Below, one piece after another: positions 1 through 6,511 of a DNA stretch of 9,690 nt (within the stretch, counting starts at the first letter, position 1; each line of letters opens with the position of its first letter). The notes under the pieces are model-generated. The model had not been told where the DNA came from. It made no database searches and worked only from the letters and a program-made list of their open reading frames with translations. The position numbers and the translations under genes are program-made. The DNA comes from an uncultured Lachnospiraceae bacterium (GTDB lineage Bacteria; Bacillota; Clostridia; Lachnospirales; Lachnospiraceae): contig CAUCWU010000065.1 in assembly GCA_958446555.1 (NCBI GenBank), positions 1 to 9,690 of the forward strand, read 5' to 3'.

Positions 1-2249
1 CCTGGCTCAAGCGTTTCTTTCATCTGGAAATCCCACACAAAAAATGCTTCTCTGTCAAGCTTTAACAAAATTTTCTTTGTCTCATTTGCTTTCAGTTTTT
101 CCTTTGAAAATGCTTTTAGCTCACGCACACGTCGAACTGTGCTTGATGCAATGTCACTCAGATAAATCTGTGGAACCGCCCAATCTGATCTGTCTGCCAA
201 ATTTGTTGCTGTGACCGTAACCATCACACCACCATCTTCTGTTTTCTCTAAGCACATTTTTTCATAAGAAAGCTGTCCGTAGCCAAATCCCTCTCCAAAT
301 TCATATAACGGACGATCTGCCTCGTCACAATACTTCATTGCCTCATAAGAACGCTTCGGATTGTAATAGACAGGCAACTGTCCGACATGAGCCGGAATTG
401 AAATTGGCACACGCCCTGACGGACTTTCTTCACCATAAATGAGCTTAGCAAGAGCCAATCCACCGTATGGACCTGGATAAAAACTGTATAGAAGACCATC
501 AGTTTGTTCAGCGATTTTTAAAATTGCATACGGTCTCCCCGCGATAATCACTGTAACAATCGGTTTTTTCATCTGACGAATCAACAAAAACCAATCATTT
601 TGATCTCCCGGCAAGCAGAGTGTACTACTGTCCATTCCTTCCCCACAGTCCATAGCCCAAGCTTCTTTGTTTTTCTGAATACAAAAAGTCGTTGTCTCAT
701 CTGTCTGCTCTTCTTTTCTTTTTTCATGATGTACAATTGCTGCACCGTTATCGTCAAATAGAGCACCCTCAAAACGACTTGATGAACCGCCAAGAGCAAG
801 AACCACAACATCTGCCCATTCTGTCAGTGCTTCTACCTCTTTTTTCTTTTCAGTTGTCAGAGCAGTATAGCTACAAGTTTTTAACTGTCTGTCACCTGCA
901 AGTTCTTTAAGCCCCTTCAAAAGTGTGTAGCACTCATTTTCCTCTACCGGTGGCGTATAATCGCCAAGCATTCGATAAATTTCATCGGCACTTGGTCCAA
1001 GAACCAAAATTTTTTTCACCGTCTTTGCCAGCGGAAGAACGCCGGTATTTTTTAATAGCACAACCGACTCTTCGGCTAATTGTTCACTCTGAGGATAGTC
1101 TGCCAAGTCAAATGAAAGAAGCGTTTTCTCTGGCAGATATGGGTGTTCAAACAGTCCCTGCTCAAATTTCAGTGTCAGCACTCTTCTCACAGCCTCATCT
1201 AAAAGAGACTCCTCTAAAAGTCCTTTCTTTACAGACTCCTCCAGATATGGGAACACACCATCCCACAGACTGACATCCACTCCTGCCGACAAAGCCAGAG
1301 CCGCCGCCTGTGCCCGATCTCCAATCACCTCCTGCAAGCGGTTTAACGCCATACCATCTGCCATGACAATACCATCAAAGCCAAACTCATCTCGAAGAAT
1401 CTGTGTCAGCAGCTTGTGATTCATATGACAGTATACACCGTCAATCTCATTATAGGCAGCCATGATCCCGTTTACACCAGCCTTACAGCATGCCTTTGCC
1501 GGCGGCAGATGAATCTCTCTAAGTTCTCGCTCCCCAATACGAGCTGCGCTTGCATTGACACCGCCTGTCGTCTCCCCCTGCGCGCAAAAATGCTTTGCCA
1601 CCATCGCAACACCCTCTGATTGGGTTGCCTCCACTGCTGATTTAGCAAATACACTGCACAGATAGGGATCCTCGCCAAAACACTCCTCAGTTCGTCCCCA
1701 GCGCGGATCTCTCGCTACATCAAGCGCCGATACCAAAGACAGATTGACACCCATCTGCTTTAACTGCCGTGCGCAGACACTGACAGCCTCCTTGTAAAGA
1801 GCCTGGTTAAAACTGGCTCCTGCCGCTAAATTGACAGGAAGCAGATACCCATCAATCGCCTGATGCCCGTGCGGACACTCTGAGCTAAGCAAAAACGGAA
1901 TGCCGAGTCTTGAATGCTCTATGCAGCATCTCTGTAAGAGATTGTAACACCTTGCAGCATATTCTGACGTAAGTCCATTCTCCTTTGTCTTCGCCGACCA
2001 TGGATCAGCTCGGTACAAGCCGTAGACAACACCAAGTCCGCCAAAATATTCAGCCTCACTGATTGTTTCCTCAGTCAGCGTAATCTCATCTCCATGTCTT
2101 TCATAGGCGTGAAATCCATACAATCGCTGATTTAACTGTCCAACCTTCTCCCGAAGCGTCATGCGACTAAGCAAATCCTCTACTCGCTCCTTTACTGGAA
2201 GCGCCGCATCCTGATAGGGCATTTTGCTTTTGTCCTGAAGTTGTGCCAT
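1..2249 (-). CDS. GH3 family beta-glycosidase (beta-glucosidase-like), 3' end cut by window edge
   Basis: This gene is open for 749 codons from ATG 2249 to the left edge. Its start follows a strong TAAGGAGG site 8 nt upstream. GH3 enzymes remove non-reducing-end beta-linked sugars with retention of configuration. Visible GH3 landmarks are a DPRWGR-EECFGEDPYL block from D181, the KHF sugar-binding pair K219-H220, and the nucleophile motif GFDGIVMADGMAL with Asp298. The C-terminal sandwich domain carries LLKNTGVLPL, and a DCGEGMD loop in which Glu537 is a candidate acid/base. A fibronectin-III-like tail follows. The last visible residues (FVWDFQMKETLEPG) are typical of the end of that domain, so only a short piece is probably missing. 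No signal peptide is seen, which suggests a cytoplasmic enzyme. It is the fourth gene of the operon, 13 nt after the GH29 gene. Substrate is uncertain: beta-glucoside is the default, and beta-xyloside or beta-GlcNAc cannot be excluded. Confidence 0.93.
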   Translation of the reverse strand, partial: MAQLQDKSKMPYQDAALPVKERVEDLLSRMTLREKVGQLNQRLYGFHAYERHGDEITLTEETISEAEYFGGLGVVYGLYRADPWSAKTKENGLTSEYAARCYNLLQRCCIEHSRLGIPFLLSSECPHGHQAIDGYLLPVNLAAGASFNQALYKEAVSVCARQLKQMGVNLSLVSALDVARDPRWGRTEECFGEDPYLCSVFAKSAVEATQSEGVAMVAKHFCAQGETTGGVNASAARIGERELREIHLPPAKACCKAGVNGIMAAYNEIDGVYCHMNHKLLTQILRDEFGFDGIVMADGMALNRLQEVIGDRAQAAALALSAGVDVSLWDGVFPYLEESVKKGLLEESLLDEAVRRVLTLKFEQGLFEHPYLPEKTLLSFDLADYPQSEQLAEESVVLLKNTGVLPLAKTVKKILVLGPSADEIYRMLGDYTPPVEENECYTLLKGLKELAGDRQLKTCSYTALTTEKKKEVEALTEWADVVVLALGGSSSRFEGALFDDNGAAIVHHEKRKEEQTDETTTFCIQKNKEAWAMDCGEGMDSSTLCLPGDQNDWFLLIRQMKKPIVTVIIAGRPYAILKIAEQTDGLLYSFYPGPYGGLALAKLIYGEESPSGRVPISIPAHVGQLPVYYNPKRSYEAMKYCDEADRPLYEFGEGFGYGQLSYEKMCLEKTEDGGVMVTVTATNLADRSDWAVPQIYLSDIASSTVRRVRELKAFSKEKLKANETKKILLKLDREAFFVWDFQMKETLEP

Positions 2250-2257
2250 TGGTATTT

Positions 2258-2265
2258 CCTCCTTA
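2258..2265 (-). promoter_or_regulatory. Shine-Dalgarno of the GH3 gene overlapping the GH29 stop codon
   Basis: On the minus strand the sequence reads TAAGGAGG, 8 nt before the GH3 ATG. Its first three bases are the TAA stop of the fucosidase gene. A ribosome ending GH29 translation therefore sits on the GH3 initiation site. This supports co-transcription and probable translational coupling, and it fixes the GH3 start. Confidence 0.85.
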
Positions 2266-3729
2266 CGCATTTTTCAGACAGAAGACACGTCCAATCGGTG
2301 CTTTTTCTTCCTTCCACTTACCGACATTCACCAGATAGCCACCTTCTTTTGCCTCAAAAGAAAGAGCACCCCCGCCAGAAAGCTCTGTGATTTCTGTCAC
2401 CTTGCCCTCATACGGAATCCAAACCTTTGACGGCACTTTTTCTGTTTCTGTCGCAAATGTCTCAATTGCATAGACAACTCCATTTTTCGTTGTAAAGCCG
2501 ATGCCATCCTTTTTATACGGTGCGCAGACTCTTGTTCCATAGATTGCCTCTCCATAGACATCAAGCCACTGCCCCATTCCAAGCAGACAATCTACTGCTC
2601 CCTTTGGCAGACATCCATTTGGCTGAGGGCCAACATTGATTGCAAGATTTCCACCCTTTACGACAATATCTACCAACAGACAAATCACTTCACGCGGACT
2701 CTTATAGGTATCCTCATAGACAAATGAAAATGATGTTCCAAGCGTAATGCAGCTCTCCCACGGAATCATAAGCGGTTCTTCTGGCACACACTGCTCTGGT
2801 GTCACATAGTTCTCATACGGACCACCGATTGTTCGATCGGCACACAGCATTCCCGGCTGGAACTTACGAACACGCTCAATTACCTCTCCCAGACGAATAT
2901 CCTGTCCATTTTCCTTGCATACCCATCCGGCATCAAACCACATACCATCAATCTGACCATAGCGACTTCCGAGCTCCATAATCTGATTCTGCGTAAAGTT
3001 TACAAAGCGCTCCCACTCCTCTGGATATTCCTTTGGATCGTAAGACGGACCACGATGCTGATAACTTCCCCTCTCATAATTTTCACTCCAATAGCTGTCC
3101 ACATGCCAATCTGCCTTGGAAAAATAAGCAATGACACCTAGATCACGCTTTCGAAACGATTCAAACAGATGCGCGCAGATATCGGCATAATGATTGGTAT
3201 GGTACGGGCAATCCTCTGCTGTAATCTTATAGTCCGAATATTTGGTATCCCACATACAGAATCCATCATGATGTTTCGTTGTAAACAGCAAATATTTGGT
3301 TCCTGCAGCCTTCGCGATATCGGCCCATTTTTCCGGCTCAAAGCGAATCGGATTAAACGTCTTATTCAAATCAAAATATTGCTTTTTAAATTCCTCGCCT
3401 GTCACTTCCCAGTCAATACAATGTCTTGACCAGCAGGCATCTGCGTCGCTGAGTGCCCAGGACTCTACAATACCCAACTGACTGTAGGCACCCCAATGCA
3501 TCATAAGGCCGAGCTTTTGATCGCGAAACCACTCTAATTTTTTCCTGACAGCAGGATCTGTCGGCCACACATAGCTTTCCTCTGTGCTGTAATTGTGCAC
3601 ACCATTTTCAACCATATCGTCTTTTTCTGTCTCTTCCTTGATTTCTGTCTGATCCTTCACTTGATCTTCTGTCAAAAGGATCTTCTCCTCTTCAAACTGT
3701 GTTCCCTTACTTTCTTTGTTTTCTTTCAT
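2263..3729 (-). CDS. GH29 alpha-L-fucosidase
   Basis: The 488-residue product belongs to the GH29 retaining alpha-L-fucosidases, which release terminal L-fucose. The (beta/alpha)8 domain begins near residue 60 with KLEWFRDQKLGLMMHWG (HWG at 78-80). GIVESW is at 86-91 and KHHDGF at 152-157. The nucleophile segment is GQIDGMWFDAGW, where Asp266 is the expected catalytic nucleophile. PWESCITLGTSFSF (323-336) and GGNLAINVGPQPNG (359-372) are typical of the family's C-terminal half, and a small beta domain follows. The acid/base Glu varies in this family and I do not assign it. Residues 1-45 form a Lys/Glu/Asp-rich extension before the conserved fold and contain no signal peptide. Purine-rich GAGG sites precede the ATG. 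A start at Met39 (3615) is possible but has no ribosome binding site. The gene is third in the operon, 94 nt after the sialidase-fold gene. Confidence 0.95.
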   Translation of the reverse strand: MKENKESKGTQFEEEKILLTEDQVKDQTEIKEETEKDDMVENGVHNYSTEESYVWPTDPAVRKKLEWFRDQKLGLMMHWGAYSQLGIVESWALSDADACWSRHCIDWEVTGEEFKKQYFDLNKTFNPIRFEPEKWADIAKAAGTKYLLFTTKHHDGFCMWDTKYSDYKITAEDCPYHTNHYADICAHLFESFRKRDLGVIAYFSKADWHVDSYWSENYERGSYQHRGPSYDPKEYPEEWERFVNFTQNQIMELGSRYGQIDGMWFDAGWVCKENGQDIRLGEVIERVRKFQPGMLCADRTIGGPYENYVTPEQCVPEEPLMIPWESCITLGTSFSFVYEDTYKSPREVICLLVDIVVKGGNLAINVGPQPNGCLPKGAVDCLLGMGQWLDVYGEAIYGTRVCAPYKKDGIGFTTKNGVVYAIETFATETEKVPSKVWIPYEGKVTEITELSGGGALSFEAKEGGYLVNVGKWKEEKAPIGRVFCLKNA

Positions 3730-3753
3730 TTTCCTCTTTTCCTCTCTTTTATT

Positions 3754-3777
3754 TTGCTACTGTCAAAGACGTAGCAA
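3754..3777 (-). repeat. Hairpin in the gap between the sialidase-fold gene and the GH29 gene
   Basis: On the minus strand, TTGCTAC and GTAGCAA form a perfect 7-bp inverted repeat around a 10-nt centre. The centre can add an inner GTC/GAC pairing with one bulged A. No T-run follows on the minus strand, so it does not look like an intrinsic terminator. It lies in the longest gap of the operon (94 nt), 24 nt before the GH29 start. It could be an mRNA processing or stabilising hairpin, or a protein-binding palindrome. I saw no convincing promoter in this gap. Confidence 0.5.
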
Positions 3778-3823
3778 CTATTTGTAATTGTGCAATACCA
3801 ATTTTTATCATTATCAAATCTGC

Positions 3824-4816
3824 TTAATTAATTCGTATATGCCAAAATGCAATCGTCTTGCGCTTCCATGTGTAAGTGATATACACTTCATTGCCCTCTG
3901 CGATGATTGCTGGATATGAAAATTCTGCATATTCTTGGTTGATATCACATGGCACGTAGTCAAGAATCTGAGGCTCGCTCCACCGATTACCATTGTCATC
4001 TGACACAGAAAAGGCAATCGGTGTCCTAGCCGCCCAGTTGCCAGAAATTGGATTGTATACAAGAACCAATCGGCCATCAGAAAGCATTGCAAGATCAATT
4101 CCACAATTATTATTTGGAAGCTGCGTCGGATATGCCTCACTCCATTCGCCGGTCTGTTTTAACAGATCGCTTCGAAAAATACACCCTTCACTGCTTCTCA
4201 TCAACATATGAAGCTCTCCGTCTTGATCCTCCCATAAGGTCGGTTGGATCAAACCTGAATTTTTTACGCTGCCAGCTATCGGTCGAATTGTTTCTGATCG
4301 AATCCATGTCTTTCCCTGATCAAAAGAGCGATCGGTAAAGCAATTCCATCCATCTTGTTCTGTGGATGCCGGTGCCAGAATGCTTTTGTCCTTTAGCACG
4401 AGACACTTATTTTTTACTGGACCGCGACCACCAAAATCTCCCGGTACAAGCTCTCTTTCCTCGCTCCAGCTTTCTCCAGAATCAGACGAAGTCTTTGCCA
4501 TTGTCTGCCAATACGGGATTTCATTTCCAACCTTATAAAAAAGAGTCAACAATTTTCCCTGTGCAAGCAATACCGGATTCCAGCAAGGAATCCCCTCTCT
4601 ATCTGCAATTTTTACTGGATCAGACCAACCGTTTTCTCTCTTTTTTGAAAACCAAATTGCCACATCTGGTGCTTTCTCATGACTTCCAGCAAACCATGCA
4701 ACACCTAATGTCCCATCCGGCAAGCGACAGATCGTTGAGGCATGACACTGTAAAAACCAGCGTTTTTCTTCAAAAATATGTTGATGCTCTAACACCTGAT
4801 ACGATATCTCTTCCAT
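3824..4816 (-). CDS. BNR/Asp-box sialidase-fold beta-propeller protein of uncertain specificity
   Basis: The 330-residue product is a beta-propeller of the BNR_2/sialidase-like superfamily. Asp boxes are visible at 110-117 (SSDSGESW), 164-171 (SFDQGKTW) and, in variant form, 272-279 (SDDNGNRW). Another blade end is degenerate near 216-225. True GH33 sialidases carry an N-terminal FRIP arginine. Here the aligned stretch is FLQCHASTICRLPDG, with Cys24/His25 in that place and no FRIP. Conserved-looking blocks are WFAGSHE (41-47), GRGPVKNK (130-137) and LPNNNCGIDLAML (233-245). It is probably a lyase or glycosidase on a sugar acid or deoxysugar, but this is not shown. There is no signal peptide. 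The ATG at 4816 has AGGAG 8 nt upstream and follows the GH125 stop by 29 nt. An in-frame ATG at 4918 lies inside GH125 and was rejected. Confidence 0.85.
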   Translation of the reverse strand: MEEISYQVLEHQHIFEEKRWFLQCHASTICRLPDGTLGVAWFAGSHEKAPDVAIWFSKKRENGWSDPVKIADREGIPCWNPVLLAQGKLLTLFYKVGNEIPYWQTMAKTSSDSGESWSEERELVPGDFGGRGPVKNKCLVLKDKSILAPASTEQDGWNCFTDRSFDQGKTWIRSETIRPIAGSVKNSGLIQPTLWEDQDGELHMLMRSSEGCIFRSDLLKQTGEWSEAYPTQLPNNNCGIDLAMLSDGRLVLVYNPISGNWAARTPIAFSVSDDNGNRWSEPQILDYVPCDINQEYAEFSYPAIIAEGNEVYITYTWKRKTIAFWHIRIN

Positions 4817-4845
4817 TACACATTCTCCTGTTCTTATCGCCAAAT

Positions 4846-6207
4846 TTACTCTACATCCATCAGACCGCAATACGTCATCGCATACAGTGCAAAAAGTGAA
4901 TTTGACCAAGCAAACCACTCTCTTGTGAATGCATCTGGATTATTACAGTCAAAGCCCTCGTGCATCAAATGTGTCCCCGCGTCCGTCGCAAGTAAGGTCT
5001 CCATTAGCTGCCGTCTCTCACTTTCATCATCTGAAGTCAGCCCCTGCATAGAAAGCGCAATATGCCAGATATAGCCAGAAGGCGTATGTGGACTTCCGAT
5101 TCCTTTTGCAGCCATTCCCTCATAATAGAATGGGTTTTTGCTACTTAAAATCCATTTTCGAGTATTCTGATACCGTGCATCATCCAAACTACACCAACCA
5201 AGCCATGGCATTGACAAAAGATTTGGTACATTCGCATCATCCATCCAGACATCATTTCCATAGCCATCAGTCTCATAGACATAAGTTTCACCAATTCCGT
5301 CTAAATTTCGAACCGCATCAGCTTCTATCCCCTGCTCAATCTGTTTTTTCAGCATATATGCCTCTTTTGCCATTGTCTCATCCTGATACTTTGAGTTCGC
5401 ATACTCTGCAATATAACCGAGGACTACACTTGCAAACATATTAGATGGCACCAGGTATCCATATTGGCAGGCGTCATCACTTGGACGAAAGCCTGACCAG
5501 GTCATACCCGTATACGCAGTCGGTTCTCCCTTTCCATCATTTGACAGGGTATCAGTCGGTGGACAATTTGTTCTTCTAAAATAATATGAAGAAGCCTCAT
5601 CATGATGTTGTTCTGTTGACCAAGTATCCAAAATACGACGAAATGCTATTTTTACCTGAGCTGAAAAAATATGTTCATCCTTCGTTGTCTCGTAATAGCG
5701 ATGAAGAAGCCAGATCGGATAGCACAAGGAATCGATTTCATATTTTCGCTCCCATTCCCAATCATTCGAATCGGTATCGTCCTTCTCCCAACAATGGCCA
5801 TTTTCTTCTTCATTAAATGCATTCGCATACGGATCAATTGTAATATATCGCATCTGTCTTTGAATCAATCCCGAAATCATTGCCCGAATTGACTCTACTT
5901 TTTTTGCAAATGGCAAATAGTGTACAACCTGTGCCGAAGAATCTCTCAGCCACATTGCCTCAATGTCACCGGTAAACACATAGGTTTCTCCATTTTCAAG
6001 TAACTTTGTTGTCGTATCTGCTGTACTCACAAAGCAATTTCGAAACAATTCCTGAAAGTTGGTTTGCTGTTCATCGGTAAATCCTTTTTTTCTTAAGACC
6101 TCTTTTCCTTCCACTGCAAGCTCATCTGCCAAATCAGCAATCTCTTTTTTGAGCTGGTCTAATTTTGTTAACATTTTTTCACTCTTATCCTTTCTACCCG
6201 TAAACAT
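4846..6207 (-). CDS. GH125 exo-alpha-1,6-mannosidase (metal-independent)
   Basis: The 453-residue protein belongs to GH125 (formerly DUF1237), an (alpha/alpha)6-barrel family of inverting exo-alpha-mannosidases. Characterised members from Clostridium perfringens and Streptococcus pneumoniae cleave alpha-1,6-mannose, including in N-glycans. Diagnostic segments are FTGDIEAMWLRDSSAQ (78-93), TWSGFRPSDDACQYGYLVPSN (236-256), WMDDANVPNLLSMPWLG (321-337) and DAFTREWFAWSNSLF (425-439). Asp244/Asp245 are candidates for the acid and Glu430 for the base, by motif position only. No signal peptide is seen, so it is probably cytoplasmic. The chosen ATG at 6207 has AAGGTGG 6 nt upstream. Met12 (6174) is an alternative start with a poorer site. 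It is the first gene of the operon, so it lies directly under the divergent control region shared with the LacI-type gene. Confidence 0.95.
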   Translation of the reverse strand: MFTGRKDKSEKMLTKLDQLKKEIADLADELAVEGKEVLRKKGFTDEQQTNFQELFRNCFVSTADTTTKLLENGETYVFTGDIEAMWLRDSSAQVVHYLPFAKKVESIRAMISGLIQRQMRYITIDPYANAFNEEENGHCWEKDDTDSNDWEWERKYEIDSLCYPIWLLHRYYETTKDEHIFSAQVKIAFRRILDTWSTEQHHDEASSYYFRRTNCPPTDTLSNDGKGEPTAYTGMTWSGFRPSDDACQYGYLVPSNMFASVVLGYIAEYANSKYQDETMAKEAYMLKKQIEQGIEADAVRNLDGIGETYVYETDGYGNDVWMDDANVPNLLSMPWLGWCSLDDARYQNTRKWILSSKNPFYYEGMAAKGIGSPHTPSGYIWHIALSMQGLTSDDESERRQLMETLLATDAGTHLMHEGFDCNNPDAFTREWFAWSNSLFALYAMTYCGLMDVE

Positions 6208-6276
6208 TTTGGACCACCTTTTTCTGCTATTCTTGTCATAAATGATTGAGCATTTTTATTTTTCGGCATCCATTTG

Positions 6277-6306
6277 TTGCAAGTATAACAAGTTTTCCAC
6301 TATTAT
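6277..6306 (+). promoter_or_regulatory. Weaker candidate promoter for the LacI-type gene, interleaved with the operon promoter
   Basis: TTGCAA at 6277-6282 and TATTAT at 6301-6306 are spaced by 18 bp on the plus strand. The element almost exactly overlays the minus-strand promoter. It would give a leader of about 200 nt, so the 6385-6413 candidate is preferred. Confidence 0.3.
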
Positions 6307-6310
6307 GCAA
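6282..6310 (-). promoter_or_regulatory. Candidate sigma-A promoter of the glycosidase operon
   Basis: On the minus strand, TTGCAT (6305-6310) and TATACT (6282-6287) are separated by exactly 17 bp. The -10 box matches the consensus at 5 of 6 positions. The expected start point near 6275 gives a leader of roughly 70 nt before the GH125 ATG. The boxes are embedded in the inverted repeat described as a candidate operator. Confidence 0.55.
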
Positions 6311-6384
6311 CAACATTCTGTTACTTTTCGTTGTCTTTTTTTATCAATCCAATGCGGTTTGTTTACAAAATGTTGCCAAAACAG

Positions 6385-6413
6385 TTGAATTTTTTTTCAA
6401 AATATTTTAAAAT
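6385..6413 (+). promoter_or_regulatory. Candidate sigma-A promoter of the LacI-type gene
   Basis: TTGAAT at 6385-6390 and TAAAAT at 6408-6413 are separated by 17 bp. The expected start point near 6420 gives a leader of about 90 nt. A small palindrome, TGTTgccaaAACA (6371-6383), abuts the -35 box upstream and could be a second regulator contact. Confidence 0.45.
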
Positions 6414-6511
6414 AGAGGAGTCACATAATCTAAGTTCAATTTTCAATCAAACCGACCATTATGGGCAGCAGAAGTAGCATATTAAACAGAAAGGTGGTTC
6501 TTACTTGTTTT

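Larger units (their letters stand above)
6274..6313. promoter_or_regulatory. Candidate operator: inverted repeat spanning the glycosidase promoter
   Basis: TTGTTGCA (6274-6281) is repeated in inverted form as TGCAACAA (6306-6313), an 8-bp perfect repeat with a 24-bp centre. The left arm is also part of a shorter palindrome, TTGTTgcaagtatAACAA (6274-6291), whose 18-bp size suits a LacI-family dimer. The arms cover the -35 box and the base immediately downstream of the -10 box of the minus-strand promoter, where a repressor would block polymerase. A related TGTTGC half-site recurs at 6371-6376. Binding by the adjacent regulator is inferred from position only. Confidence 0.5.
6208..6511. promoter_or_regulatory. 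Divergent control region between the GH125 operon and the LacI-type regulator
   Basis: This 304-nt AT-rich stretch has no convincing gene. It separates two divergent transcription units and holds the GH125 leader, the promoter and operator candidates listed separately, and the leader of the regulator. Both leaders contain a similar AAAGGTGGT element near their starts. A purine-rich AGAGGAG at about 6414-6420 is not followed by a usable start codon at normal distance, so I assign no leader peptide. Confidence 0.7.

Noticed and set aside
4366..4899. A 177-codon open frame on the plus strand
   Set aside because: It lies wholly antisense to the sialidase-fold gene and the end of GH125. The product has no recognisable motif or membrane pattern, and the opposite strand has clear family motifs and ribosome binding sites.
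4817..4918. Upstream start (ATG 4918) for the sialidase-fold gene
   Set aside because: It would overlap the GH125 coding end by 73 nt and add residues unlike the family. The ATG at 4816 has a good AGGAG site 8 nt away.
6352..6367. Possible catabolite-repression (cre) site
   Set aside because: The half TGTAAAC is present on the minus strand, but the other half does not match the cre palindrome and the central CG is missing.
6461..6511. Upstream start (ATG 6461) for the LacI-type gene
   Set aside because: No ribosome binding site precedes it, and the extra 17 residues would displace the HTH from its usual N-terminal position.
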